DNA of 64,000 nt from Hymenobacter cheonanensis. Lineage in GTDB: Bacteria; Bacteroidota; Bacteroidia; Cytophagales; Hymenobacteraceae. Below the pieces are notes generated by a model, which was not told the origin of the DNA, did not search any database, and saw only the letters and a list, made by a program, of their open reading frames with translations. The DNA is taken from positions 248,001-312,000 of the forward strand of contig NZ_JAUQSW010000006.1 in assembly GCF_030581075.1 (NCBI RefSeq). Reading direction: 5' to 3'. Positions 34,059-43,434 of the stretch are shown here, in pieces. Positions within the stretch are counted from its first letter, which is position 1, and the number at the start of each line of letters is the position of its first letter. The position numbers were made by a program, and so were the translations under genes.

Positions 34059-36680
34059 ATGCCCGTGAACTACCGTAAATATGGGGCCCTCGGCGGCCTG
34101 TTGCTGGCCGCCGCCTGCCAGCGCGCCTCCTACCCTAGCGCGGCCACTGCGCCGGCCGCTACCTCTGCCGCCCCGAGCGCGCCGCCCGTAGTGCCCGGCG
34201 TGAGCCGCGAGCTGGCCGAGTTTCGCAAGCTGACTATTAGCCGCGTGGCCTACGACCTGCGCCTAAGCGTGCCCGGCCGCAAAGCCGACCCGGTGCGGGC
34301 CGAGGAAACCATCAGCTTCCGGCTGCGCGACAACCGCGCCCCGGTGCAGCTCGATTTTAAGGGGCTAGCCAGCCAGCTGCACAGCCTGACTATCAACGGC
34401 CAACCCGCTGCCATCGATTACCGCCAGGAGCATGTGGTATTGCCCGTCAACACATTGCGCATTGGTGATAACGAAGTGAAAATCAGCCTCGATGCCGGCG
34501 ACTTATCACTCAATCGCAACGCCGACTACCTCTATACGCTGCTCGTGCCTGACCGCGCCCGCACGGTGGTGCCGGTGTTCGACCAGCCTAATCTGAAGGC
34601 CACGTTTGCGCTGACGCTCAACGTGCCCGGCGCTTGGCAGGCCGTGGCCAATGGTCCACTACGCGAGGCCTCACCTCCTACGCTCGACGGCCGGGTGCCT
34701 AGCACGAGAAGCTACGCTTTTCTACCCTCCGACTCTATCAGCACCTACCTGTTTTCATTTGCGGCGGGCCAGTTTACGAAGGTGACGCAGCAGGTCAATG
34801 GCCGGCCCATGAATTTTCTGCACCGCGAAACGGACACGACCAAAATCCGCCTCAGTATACCCGCCATTTTTCGGCTGCACGGCGAGGCGCTGGCTTTCCT
34901 GGAGAAGTATACGGGCATTCCTTATCCGTTTCAAAAATTTGACTTCACGGCCATTCCCGACTTTCAGTACGGCGGCATGGAGCACGTGGGCAACATTGAT
35001 TACAAGGCCAGTACGCTGTTTCTCGACGAGGGCGCGACCAAGGACCAGGTGCTGGCCCGCCAGAACCTCATTGCCCACGAAACGGCCCACATGTGGTTTG
35101 GCGACCTCGTGACCATGCAGTGGTTCAACGATGTGTGGATGAAGGAGGTATTTGCCAACTTCATGGCCGATAAGCTGAACCCCGAGGCCGCCGCCGGCCC
35201 GGCGCAGCTGCTCAAATTCGTGACCGACCACTACCCCGCCGCCTACGCCGTGGACCGCACCGCCGGGGCCAACCCCATTCGGCAGCCGCTGGAAAACTTG
35301 CAGGAAGCGGGCTCGCTCTACGGCAACATCATCTACCACAAGGCGCCCATTATGATGCGCCAGCTGGAGCGGCTGATGGGCGAAGAGCCCTTCCGGGTCG
35401 GTATTCAGGAATACCTCGCAACCTACGCCCACGGCAACGCCACCTGGCCCGACCTCATCGCCATTCTGGATGCCCACACGCCCGCCGACCTCGCCGCCTG
35501 GAACCAGGTGTGGGTGAACCAGCCCGGCCGCCCGGTGTTCGACTACGAGCTGCAACCCACCGCTAGCCAGCTCGTTATCCGCCAGCGGGCCGAGGATGGC
35601 TCCGACCGCCTCTGGCCCCAGCAGTTTGAGGTGCTGGCCGTGTACCCGGGCGGGCCGGTGCCGGTGCCCGTCAACATGAGCCAGCGCGAGGTGACGGTGC
35701 CGCTGCCCGCCGGCCGGGGCACCCCTAGCTACGTGCTGCTCAACGCGCAGGGCCTAGGCTACGGCGTGTTTCCGGTGGCGCCCCAGGCTGCCGACCACCT
35801 GGCCGCCCTCGCCGACCCGGTGGCCCGCGCCAGCACCTACATTGCGCTTTATGAGAATATGCTGGCCGGCCGGGGGCTAGCCCCGCGCCCGCTGCTCGAC
35901 CGCTACCTGGCCCAGACCGCGCACGAAACCAACGACCTCAACATCAAGCTGCTCACCGACCAGCTCGGCCGCATCTACTGGCAGTTTCTGACGCCCGCCG
36001 AGCGCACCGCGCTCGCCCCAACGGTAGAAAAAGCCCTCTGGCAGGCCCTGCAAAAGCAGCCCCGGCCCGGCGAGCAAAAGCTGTATTTCAAAGCCTACCA
36101 AAGCATTGCCCTCACGCTGGCCGCCCAAAAGCGCCTCTACCACATCTGGCAAACCCAGAATGCGCCGGGCCTGGTGAGGCTTACCGAAGACGACTACACC
36201 AGCCTGGCGCTGGCCCTGGCCGTGCGCGACTACCCGGCCCCGCAGCCCATTTTGCCCCAGCAGCTAGCCCGCATTCCGAACCTGGACCGCCGCCAGCGCC
36301 TGGAGTTTCTGATGCCCGCGCTCTCGCCCGAGGTGGCCGTGCGCGACCAGTTTTTTGCCTCGCTCAAGGACGAGAAAAACCGCGAAAAAGAAGCCTGGGT
36401 GCAAACCGCCCTGGGCTACCTGCACCACCCGCTGCGCCAGGCTACCTCCGAAAAATACCTGCCCGCCAGCCTCGATTTGCTCCAGGAAATTCAGCAGACG
36501 GGCGATATTTTCTTCCCGGCCGGCTGGCTGCAAGGCACGCTGGGCTACTACCAGTCGGCCACGGCGGCGCGCACGGTGCGGGCGTTTCTGGCCGCCCACC
36601 CGAACTACAACCCCCAGCTGCGCAACAAGCTGCTGCAGGCGGCCGACGACCTGTTTCGGGCCGAGAAGCTGGTCATGTAA
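34059..36680 (+). CDS. M1 family zinc aminopeptidase, lipoprotein
   Basis: An 873-residue gluzincin with lipobox LLLAAAC. The substrate-binding loop reads YGGMEH (a GxMEN variant), followed by the zinc site HETAH and, 18 residues on, the third ligand Glu in KEVFANF. The C-terminal half is the helical domain typical of M1 enzymes. It trims N-terminal residues from peptides, probably on the cell surface or in the periplasm. The ATG at 34059 is used; a TTG 21 bp earlier is less likely. Confidence 0.92.
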   Translation: MPVNYRKYGALGGLLLAAACQRASYPSAATAPAATSAAPSAPPVVPGVSRELAEFRKLTISRVAYDLRLSVPGRKADPVRAEETISFRLRDNRAPVQLDFKGLASQLHSLTINGQPAAIDYRQEHVVLPVNTLRIGDNEVKISLDAGDLSLNRNADYLYTLLVPDRARTVVPVFDQPNLKATFALTLNVPGAWQAVANGPLREASPPTLDGRVPSTRSYAFLPSDSISTYLFSFAAGQFTKVTQQVNGRPMNFLHRETDTTKIRLSIPAIFRLHGEALAFLEKYTGIPYPFQKFDFTAIPDFQYGGMEHVGNIDYKASTLFLDEGATKDQVLARQNLIAHETAHMWFGDLVTMQWFNDVWMKEVFANFMADKLNPEAAAGPAQLLKFVTDHYPAAYAVDRTAGANPIRQPLENLQEAGSLYGNIIYHKAPIMMRQLERLMGEEPFRVGIQEYLATYAHGNATWPDLIAILDAHTPADLAAWNQVWVNQPGRPVFDYELQPTASQLVIRQRAEDGSDRLWPQQFEVLAVYPGGPVPVPVNMSQREVTVPLPAGRGTPSYVLLNAQGLGYGVFPVAPQAADHLAALADPVARASTYIALYENMLAGRGLAPRPLLDRYLAQTAHETNDLNIKLLTDQLGRIYWQFLTPAERTALAPTVEKALWQALQKQPRPGEQKLYFKAYQSIALTLAAQKRLYHIWQTQNAPGLVRLTEDDYTSLALALAVRDYPAPQPILPQQLARIPNLDRRQRLEFLMPALSPEVAVRDQFFASLKDEKNREKEAWVQTALGYLHHPLRQATSEKYLPASLDLLQEIQQTGDIFFPAGWLQGTLGYYQSATAARTVRAFLAAHPNYNPQLRNKLLQAADDLFRAEKLVM

Positions 36681-36696
36681 GCTGCTTTTCCTATTT

Positions 36697-36801
36697 CACA
36701 ATCGGCTGTCATGCTGAGCTTGCGAAGCATCTTATCAGGTTTGAGCGAGTCGCTCCTCTGTGATAAAATGCTTCGCAAGCTCAGTATGACAGCCGATTGT
36801 G
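36697..36801. repeat. Dispersed long inverted repeat, family 1 (copy D)
   Basis: Arms of 41 bp (36697-36737 and 36761-36801) with two mismatches flank a 23-nt loop. It starts 17 bp past the M1 peptidase stop and probably separates that gene from the following group. Confidence 0.9.
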
Positions 36802-36867
36802 ATAAGCCGCAGAGAAAAGCCGGCGCCCAGGCGCGAACTTTGTTGCTTTCGTCGGTTTATAGCTACA

Positions 36868-38106
36868 ATGTCTGATTACCACCAGTTCGAATACCCCAAC
36901 GGCATCCGCCTGCTGCACAAGGAGGTGCCGCACACCAAGATTGCGCACTGCGGCTTTTTGCTCGACATCGGCTCGCGCGATGAGCAGGCGCACCAGCAGG
37001 GGCTAGCCCATTTCTGGGAGCACATGGCCTTCAAGGGCACCCGCAAGCGCAAGTCGTTTCACATCCTCAACCGCCTCGAAACCGTGGGCGGCGAGCTGAA
37101 CGCCTACACCACCAAGGAAAAAATCTGCTTCTACGCCACGCTGCTCAGCACCCACTTCGAGCGGGCGTTTGAGCTGCTTACCGACCTGACCTTCAACTCC
37201 GTATTTCCGGAGCGCGAGGTGGAGAAAGAGCGCGGCGTGATTCTGGAAGAGATGAGCATGTACCAGGATGCGCCCGAGGATGCCATCATCGACGACTTCG
37301 ACGCCGTGATATATGGCGAGCATCCGCTAGGGGTCAACATCCTGGGCACCCGCGAAAGCGTGAGCGGCTTCCAAACGGCTGACTTTCACGCCTTCTACAA
37401 CGAGAATGTGCGCACCGACCGGCTGATTTTCAGCTCGGTCAGCAATCTGCCGTTCAAGGAAGTGAAGCGGCTGGCCGACCGCTTTCTGGCGCCTATTCCG
37501 GCCCGGCTAGGGCCGCGCGAGCGCCTGCCCTTCAGCGGCTACGAGCGGCGCGACCGCACCGAGAAGCGGCCCATTTCGCAGGCGCACTGCCTGGTGGGCG
37601 GCCCCGCCTACCCGCTCACCGACGAGCGCCGGGTGCCGTTTTTCATGCTCAACAACATTCTGGGTGGCCCCGGCATGAACTCGCGCCTCAACCTGGCCGT
37701 GCGCGAAAAGTACGGCCTCGTGTACACCATCGACAGCTCGTACTCGCCCTATACCGACACTGGTTTGTTCGGTATTTACTTCGGCACCGAGGCCAGGCAG
37801 CTCAACCGCACGCTGGGCCTGGTGCAGAAGGAATTGAAGCTGCTGCGTGAGAAAGAGCTGACTTCCAGCCAGCTGCACGTAGCCAAAAACCAGCTCATGG
37901 GCCAGCTCGCCATGAGCGAGGAAAGCAACTCGGGCCTGATGCAGCTGCTGGGCAAAAGCACCCTCGACCTGGGCCGCGTGGAGCCGCTGCCCGAGATTTT
38001 TACCCGCATTGAAAACGTGACGGCTAGCCAGCTGCGCGAGCTAGCCAACGAGGTGCTGGCCGAGGATAACCTCAGCATTTTGCAGTACGTGCCGGAAGAA
38101 AAGTAG
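36868..38106 (+). CDS. M16 family metallopeptidase
   Basis: A 412-residue insulinase-family protease. The inverted zinc motif is HFWEH (HxxEH), with the distal Glu in the KERGVILEEM stretch about 75 residues later. Length corresponds to a two-domain, mitochondrial-processing-peptidase-like member with both halves. No signal peptide, so it is probably cytoplasmic. The ATG at 36868 begins MSDYHQFEYPNGIRL; the longer frame upstream runs into the repeat. It leads a tight group with the SRA-HNH, SRA and methyltransferase genes (gaps of 7-9 bp). Confidence 0.92.
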   Translation: MSDYHQFEYPNGIRLLHKEVPHTKIAHCGFLLDIGSRDEQAHQQGLAHFWEHMAFKGTRKRKSFHILNRLETVGGELNAYTTKEKICFYATLLSTHFERAFELLTDLTFNSVFPEREVEKERGVILEEMSMYQDAPEDAIIDDFDAVIYGEHPLGVNILGTRESVSGFQTADFHAFYNENVRTDRLIFSSVSNLPFKEVKRLADRFLAPIPARLGPRERLPFSGYERRDRTEKRPISQAHCLVGGPAYPLTDERRVPFFMLNNILGGPGMNSRLNLAVREKYGLVYTIDSSYSPYTDTGLFGIYFGTEARQLNRTLGLVQKELKLLREKELTSSQLHVAKNQLMGQLAMSEESNSGLMQLLGKSTLDLGRVEPLPEIFTRIENVTASQLRELANEVLAEDNLSILQYVPEEK

Positions 38107-38114
38107 CGCGCAGC

Positions 38115-39014
38115 ATGGCCAAGTCAGCGTCCGTCTTCGGCCCGGTGCAGGGCATTGCGCCCGGCCACGAGTTTGCCAACCGCCTGGAGCTGTGGAGTGC
38201 CGGCGTGCACCGCCAAACCCAGGCTGGCATCAGCGCGCGGCAAGGTGAGGGCGCCGAAAGCATTGTGCTCTCGGGTGGTTACGAAGACGACGAGGACCTG
38301 GGCCCGGTCATCATTTATACCGGCCGGGGCGGGCGCAGCGCCGAAAGCCAGCAGCAGGTGGCCGACCAGACCCTAACCGGCGCCAACCGCGAGCTGGCCC
38401 GCAACGTGCTCACGGGCTTGCCCGTGCGCGTGACGCGCAAGGTGCTGGAGGCTGGCCGCAGCTTTTACCGCTACGCCGGCCTCTACCGCATCGCGCGCTA
38501 CTGGGCCGAAACCGGCAAGTCGGGCCACCGCGTGTGGCGCTTCCGGCTCGAAGAGCTAGCCGAATGGGAGGCTGAGCCCGCAACCGCCGCGCCCGACCTT
38601 TTTGCAGCCCAAGAGCCCACGTCCGCCTACGGCCCCGCGCCGCGCCGGCTAGCTACCACGCTGCGCCTGGTGCGCGATACCGCCATCACGCGCCAGGTGA
38701 AGCTGCTGCACGATTACCACTGCCAGGTGTGTGGCGAGCGGCTGGCTAGCCCCGCCGGCCCGTATGCCGAAGCCGCGCACATTCGGCCGCTAGGGGCTCC
38801 GCACCACGGGCCCGATGTGCTAGCCAACGTACTGTGTCTCTGCCCCAATCACCACGTGCTGTTCGACCTGGGCAGCTTCGGCGTGGCGGAGGATGGCACC
38901 CTGCTGGGGCTAGCCGGGCAGCTGCGGCAGCATCGCCAGCACCCGGTGGCGCCCGAGTTTCTGGCCTACCACCGCACGCACTTTTACGAGCCGCAGGCCG
39001 GCGAGCTACCCTAG
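38115..39014 (+). CDS. SRA (YDG)-HNH endonuclease, probable modification-dependent nuclease
   Basis: A 299-residue two-domain protein. Residues about 5-150 form an SRA/YDG domain with the hallmark LSGGYEDDEDLG and YTGRGG; SRA domains flip out and read 5-methylcytosine or related bases. Residues about 200-255 form an HNH nuclease: CQVC (203-206), AEAAHIRP (His 222), Asn near 238 and LCPNHHVLFDLG. This architecture occurs in enzymes that cut modified DNA. It lies 8 bp after the M16 gene and 7 bp before a stand-alone SRA gene. Function is inferred from domains; the target base is unknown. Confidence 0.9.
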   Translation: MAKSASVFGPVQGIAPGHEFANRLELWSAGVHRQTQAGISARQGEGAESIVLSGGYEDDEDLGPVIIYTGRGGRSAESQQQVADQTLTGANRELARNVLTGLPVRVTRKVLEAGRSFYRYAGLYRIARYWAETGKSGHRVWRFRLEELAEWEAEPATAAPDLFAAQEPTSAYGPAPRRLATTLRLVRDTAITRQVKLLHDYHCQVCGERLASPAGPYAEAAHIRPLGAPHHGPDVLANVLCLCPNHHVLFDLGSFGVAEDGTLLGLAGQLRQHRQHPVAPEFLAYHRTHFYEPQAGELP

Positions 39015-39021
39015 CGCCGCC

Positions 39022-39474
39022 ATGCCGCTTCCCACTTTCGGCCACGTTGGCTCGGCCCGGCCGGGCGACTTATTTGCCTCGCGCCTCGACTTGTCTTTGC
39101 GCGGCCAGCACCGGCCACCACGCGCGGGCGTGTGCGCCACCGTGGCCCACGGCGCCGAAAGCATCATTCTGGCCGACCAGTACGAGGATGATGAGATTCA
39201 CGATGACTATTTCTGGTATGCCGGCCACGGCGGGCGCGACGGCCAGACCGGCCGCCAGGTAGCCGACCAGGACTTCAACCACCGCAACCGGGCGCTGGCC
39301 CGCAGCCAGGAAACCGGCCGGCCCGTGCGCGTGTACCGGCGCATCGACAGCGCTCCGGCGGCCTGGCAGTTTCGCTACGAAGGGCTGTGGCGCGTAGTAG
39401 CCCACACGTACGCACCCGGCCGCTCGGGCTACCGCGTGTACCGCTTCCGGCTGGAGCCGTGGCTAGCCCCTTAA
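39022..39474 (+). CDS. Stand-alone SRA (YDG) domain protein
   Basis: A 150-residue protein that is one SRA domain from end to end and clearly paralogous to the N-terminal domain of the gene before it: FGHVGSARPGDLFASR matches its partner, QYEDDE replaces GGYEDDE, and GRPVRVYRR matches GLPVRVTRK. The SGG before YEDD is changed to ADQ, in the loop next to the flipped-base pocket, so base recognition may differ. No nuclease domain. It could bind DNA as a partner, decoy or regulator of the SRA-HNH enzyme; this is inference. Confidence 0.85.
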   Translation: MPLPTFGHVGSARPGDLFASRLDLSLRGQHRPPRAGVCATVAHGAESIILADQYEDDEIHDDYFWYAGHGGRDGQTGRQVADQDFNHRNRALARSQETGRPVRVYRRIDSAPAAWQFRYEGLWRVVAHTYAPGRSGYRVYRFRLEPWLAP

Positions 39475-39483
39475 CCTAAATCC

Positions 39484-40128
39484 ATGACCGACAACGACAT
39501 TCAGGCCTACGCCAACCAGCACACCGAGCCCGAGCCGCCGCTGCTGCACCAGCTCTGGCGCGAAACGCACTTGCAGCTGCTGATGCCGCGCATGGCCACC
39601 GGCCACTGGCAGGGCCGCCTGCTGAGCTTGCTTTCGCACCTCGTTAAGCCTAGCCGCATTCTGGAAATCGGCACCTTCACCGGCTACGCCACCCTGAGCC
39701 TGGCCGAGGGGCTAGCGGCGGGCGGCCAGCTGCACACCATCGAAATCAACCCCGAGCGCGAAAGCCGCATCCGGCGCTACGTGGCGGCGGCCGGGCTGGC
39801 CGGGCGCGTGCGCCTGCACATCGGCGACGCGCGCGATGTTTTGGCCGGCTTGGTCGGCGAAGTGTGGGACTTAGTCTTTATTGACGCCGACAAGTTGCAC
39901 AATGGCCAGTACTTTGAGCTAGTAGTCAACCAGGTGCGGGCCGGCGGCTTGCTGGTTGTGGACAATGTGCTGTGGGGCGGCAAGGCGTTGCCGGGTTATC
40001 CCCTCAAAGCCAACGACCACGATACAAGAGCCGTGCGCGCCTTCAACGAACACGTGCGCCACGACCCGCGCGTGGTGCCGCTGCTGCTGCCCGTGCGCGA
40101 TGGGCTGCTGCTGCTGCGCAAAGTGTAA
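39484..40128 (+). CDS. SAM-dependent O-methyltransferase (caffeoyl-CoA type family)
   Basis: A 214-residue class I methyltransferase. LEIGTFTGYATLSLAEGL is motif I for S-adenosylmethionine, TIEINPE binds the ribose, and FIDADKLHNGQYFEL with VVDNVLWGG are the metal- and substrate-binding signatures of O-methyltransferase family 3. It acts on small molecules, not DNA, so despite its place 9 bp after the SRA gene it is unlikely to be the cognate DNA modification enzyme. Confidence 0.92.
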   Translation: MTDNDIQAYANQHTEPEPPLLHQLWRETHLQLLMPRMATGHWQGRLLSLLSHLVKPSRILEIGTFTGYATLSLAEGLAAGGQLHTIEINPERESRIRRYVAAAGLAGRVRLHIGDARDVLAGLVGEVWDLVFIDADKLHNGQYFELVVNQVRAGGLLVVDNVLWGGKALPGYPLKANDHDTRAVRAFNEHVRHDPRVVPLLLPVRDGLLLLRKV

Positions 40129-40225
40129 GGCGTTTTTTAGTGTGTGCTTCTCGTTTTTCGTAAGCACAATTCAAAGCTGCCGAACAACAAAAAACTATCC
40201 ACGAATCTCAAACACCGCCTGCCCT

Positions 40226-43177
40226 ATGCGTTTTTTACTCTTTGCCGGGCTAGCCTGGCTCCTGGCTTTCAGCGCCTCGGCCCAAAGCATTGTGCGCGGC
40301 CGGGTGCTGGATGGCAAAGACCAGAGCCCGCTCATCGGGGCCAATGCCGTGCTCATTCACCTGCCCGACTCGGTGCGCACCGGCACGGCCGTGGGCGCCG
40401 ACGGCAGCTTTGAGATAACGGGCGTGGCGCCGGGCCGCTACCTGTTTTCGGCCTCCTACATCGGCTACCAGGAGCAGCGCCAGGCCCTGACCGTGCCGGC
40501 CGGCGGCGCGCCCATCGCGCTGGGCACCGTGGCGCTGGCCACGGGCGGCATCGCCCTCAAAACCGTGGTAGTAACCGGCCAGGAGGTGCAGGCCGTGCAG
40601 CGCGGCGACACCACCAGCCTGAATGCGAAAGCCTTTAAAACCAACCCCGATGCCACGGCTGGCGACCTCATCACCAAGATGCCGGGCATCTCGGTTGATG
40701 CCAGCGGCAAAACCCAGGCCCAGGGCGAGCAGGTGCAGCAGGTGCTCGTAGATGGCAAGCCTTTCTTCGGCACCGACCCCGACGCGGTGCTCAAAAACCT
40801 GCCGGCCGAGGCCATCGACCGGGTCGAGATTTTTGACCAGCAGAGCGAGCAGAGCCGCTTCTCGGGCTTCAACGACGGCAACACCCAGAAAACGCTGAAC
40901 ATCATCACCAAGCCCTCGTTTCGGAACGGGCAGTTTGGGCGGGCCGTGGTGGGCGCCGGGGCCGGCAACTCGCCCACCGATACCCGCGACGGCCGCTACC
41001 GGGCCAGCCTGAACCTTAACGACTTTCACGGCGACCGGCGCGTAACGGTGCTGGGCCAGAGCAACAACGTGAACGAGCAGAACTTCGGCACCGACGACCT
41101 GCTAGGCGTAATCGGCAACTCGGCGCCCGGCGGCGCGCGCGGCGGCGGTGGAGGCGGTGGTGGTGGGGGCGGCGGCTCGGGCTCAAACGCGGGCGACTTT
41201 CTGGTGAGCCAGAGCGGCGGCATCAGCAAGACCACGGCGGCGGGCCTCAACTACTCCAATACCTGGAACAAGAAAACCGAGCTGACGGGCAGCTACTTCT
41301 TCAACCACTCGGATAACACGCTGAACAGCACCACCAACCGCCAGTTTGTGACGGGCGCGCTGTATAACGAAACCTCGTTTTCGGGCAGCACCAATACCAA
41401 CCACCGCGCTAATTTTCGGCTCGACCAGAAAATCGACTCCATGACGTCGGTGCTGTTTCGGCCCCGCATTTCGTGGCAGCAAAACGACGCCAACCGCCGG
41501 CTGCTAGGCCTCACCTCGCGCGAGAACATCACGCAGAGCCAGATTAATACGCTGTACCAGAGCGATAACCAAGCTCTTAACCCGGCCGGCGACATCTTGC
41601 TGCGCCGCAAGCTGGGCCGCCGCGCCGGCCGCACGCTCTCGCTCAGCGTCAACGGCTCGTACACGGGCCGCACCGGCAATTCGGTGCTGAATACCACCAA
41701 CATCGGCAGCACCAACACCAACCTCAACCAGCAGTCGCTGCTGACCCAGCACGGCGGCACGGTGGCCGGCAACCTGGCCTATACCGAGCCGGTGGGCCAG
41801 CACGCCCAGCTGCAGGGCAACTACGCGCTGAGCTACGCGCCCAACAACTCGGACAAGCGCACCTACGATTTCGACGACCGCACCCAGCAGTACGACCTGC
41901 TGAACCAGTCGCTGAGCAACGTGTTCTCGAACTACTACCTCACCCAGGGCGGCGGCCTCAGCTACCGCTACAACAACCGCAAGGTGCAGCTGTCGGTGGG
42001 CGCCAACGCCCAAGTGGCGCGCCTGCAGGGCAACCAGGAGTTTCCGCTGCCCGCCGGGGCCATCGACTACACGTTTTGGAGCGTGCTGCCCCAGGCCAAC
42101 CTGATGTGGCGGCCCGACCGCTCGCACAACCTGCGCCTGTTTTACCGCACCAACACCAACGCCCCTAGCCTCAACCAGTTGCAGGCCGTGGTCAACAACT
42201 CCAACCCCTTGCAGCTGACCGTGGGCAACCCTACGCTGCGCCAGGAGTACGCCCACAACCTGGTGGCCCGCTACTCGGGCGCCCGGGCCGATAAGAACAG
42301 CAATTTCTTTGCCCTGCTCTCGGGCAGCTACACCCAAAACCCGATTTCGAACAGTACCATCGTGGCCGCGCGCGACACCACCGTGACCGTGCCCACCGGC
42401 CCGAACACCGGCCAGGCGGTGCGCCTGCCGGCCGGCGGCCAGCTCACGCAATCAACTAACTTACAGCAGCAGTACAGCCTGCGCGCCCAGGCCAACTACG
42501 GCCGGCCGCTGAAGGTCATCAAATCGAACATCAACGCGACGCTGGGGGCTAGCTTCAGCCAAACCCCGGGCCTGGTGAACAACCTGCTCAACTACGCCCG
42601 CACGCCGGCCCTCACCGGCGCCCTCACCCTGAGCAGCAACGTGAGCGAGAAGCTCGACTTCACGCTCTCCTCGGCCTCGACCCAGAGCTACGTGCGCAAC
42701 ACGCTGCGCCGCCAGCTCGACAATACGTATTTCAACCAGCTTACCCGCCTGAAGCTGAGCTGGATAGTGGGCCCGGGTATCTCGTTCCAAACCGACGTAA
42801 CCCACCAGCTCTACCGCGGCCTGAGCGCCGCCTACAACCAGAACTACGTGCTCTGGAATGCCAGCCTCGGCAAGAAGCTGTTTCCGGGCCAGCGCGGCGA
42901 AATCAAGCTCTACGCCTTCGACATCCTAAAGCAGAACCGCGCCATTCAGCGCAACGTAACGGTGGCTTACTACGAAGATGTGCAAACCACCGTGTTGCAG
43001 CAGTATTTTATGCTGATGTTCACCTACAACATCCGCTCGGCCAACATGACGACCCTGCCCACCGCCCCCGAAGGGCCGGGCGGCCGGCGCGGGCGCGGCG
43101 GCTTCGACGGCCCGCCCGGCGGCGGGCCGCCCCCCGGTGGCGGGCCGGGTGGCTTCGGCGGCCCGCCCGGCGGCTAG
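40226..43177 (+). CDS. TonB-receptor-like outer-membrane beta-barrel protein with CarboxypepD_reg domain
   Basis: A 983-residue outer-membrane protein. Signal peptide MRFLLFAGLAWLLAFSASAQ, then a carboxypeptidase-regulatory-like beta sandwich (about 20-105), a TonB plug-like region (MPGISVDASGKTQAQ) and a C-terminal barrel of the OMP_b-brl family. Two odd segments: a run of more than ten Gly after GGARG, and a Gly/Pro tail of about 40 residues after the last strand. Usually such barrels end in an aromatic residue. The ATG at 40226 is inside a longer frame that overlaps the methyltransferase. Ligand unknown; no SusD partner. Confidence 0.87.
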   Translation: MRFLLFAGLAWLLAFSASAQSIVRGRVLDGKDQSPLIGANAVLIHLPDSVRTGTAVGADGSFEITGVAPGRYLFSASYIGYQEQRQALTVPAGGAPIALGTVALATGGIALKTVVVTGQEVQAVQRGDTTSLNAKAFKTNPDATAGDLITKMPGISVDASGKTQAQGEQVQQVLVDGKPFFGTDPDAVLKNLPAEAIDRVEIFDQQSEQSRFSGFNDGNTQKTLNIITKPSFRNGQFGRAVVGAGAGNSPTDTRDGRYRASLNLNDFHGDRRVTVLGQSNNVNEQNFGTDDLLGVIGNSAPGGARGGGGGGGGGGGGSGSNAGDFLVSQSGGISKTTAAGLNYSNTWNKKTELTGSYFFNHSDNTLNSTTNRQFVTGALYNETSFSGSTNTNHRANFRLDQKIDSMTSVLFRPRISWQQNDANRRLLGLTSRENITQSQINTLYQSDNQALNPAGDILLRRKLGRRAGRTLSLSVNGSYTGRTGNSVLNTTNIGSTNTNLNQQSLLTQHGGTVAGNLAYTEPVGQHAQLQGNYALSYAPNNSDKRTYDFDDRTQQYDLLNQSLSNVFSNYYLTQGGGLSYRYNNRKVQLSVGANAQVARLQGNQEFPLPAGAIDYTFWSVLPQANLMWRPDRSHNLRLFYRTNTNAPSLNQLQAVVNNSNPLQLTVGNPTLRQEYAHNLVARYSGARADKNSNFFALLSGSYTQNPISNSTIVAARDTTVTVPTGPNTGQAVRLPAGGQLTQSTNLQQQYSLRAQANYGRPLKVIKSNINATLGASFSQTPGLVNNLLNYARTPALTGALTLSSNVSEKLDFTLSSASTQSYVRNTLRRQLDNTYFNQLTRLKLSWIVGPGISFQTDVTHQLYRGLSAAYNQNYVLWNASLGKKLFPGQRGEIKLYAFDILKQNRAIQRNVTVAYYEDVQTTVLQQYFMLMFTYNIRSANMTTLPTAPEGPGGRRGRGGFDGPPGGGPPPGGGPGGFGGPPGG

Positions 43178-43210
43178 GGCCTCAGGAGCAGTTTGAGCTA
43201 ACAAACAGCT

Positions 43211-43307
43211 TGTCATGGCCAGGAGAGCCGAAGAAGCAATCGCCCAAGGACGAGCCACGCTGGTGTCGTTCAGGTGCGGTTGCTTTGTCGGTTTTCCTCG
43301 CCATCAC
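43211..43307. repeat. Degenerate inverted repeat, family 2
   Basis: TGTCATGGCCAGGAGAGCCG at the left and its imperfect mirror ending CCTCGCCATCACA at the right, each continuing into AAGCAATCGC / GCGGTTGCTT. Arms of about 33 bp with several mismatches. A different sequence from family 1 but the same design. Confidence 0.6.
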
Positions 43308-43434
43308 AGGCTATTTGTCAGTTTAAAACCGGCAGCATGACATTCTCATAGCCTGATTCGCACTATCCTTCCTTCGTGTTTTTCAACTAACTTGCCAACC
43401 GTAGGCGGCGGGGCACGTTGACTGGCATCTTGTT

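Noticed and set aside
39484..40128. Methyltransferase as the DNA-modifying partner of the SRA-HNH nuclease
   Set aside because: Its motifs are those of small-molecule O-methyltransferases; no DPPY/NPPY or PCQ motif of DNA methyltransferases.
41504..42451. 315-codon frame antisense to the outer-membrane barrel gene
   Set aside because: Val/Gly/His-rich shadow of the barrel.
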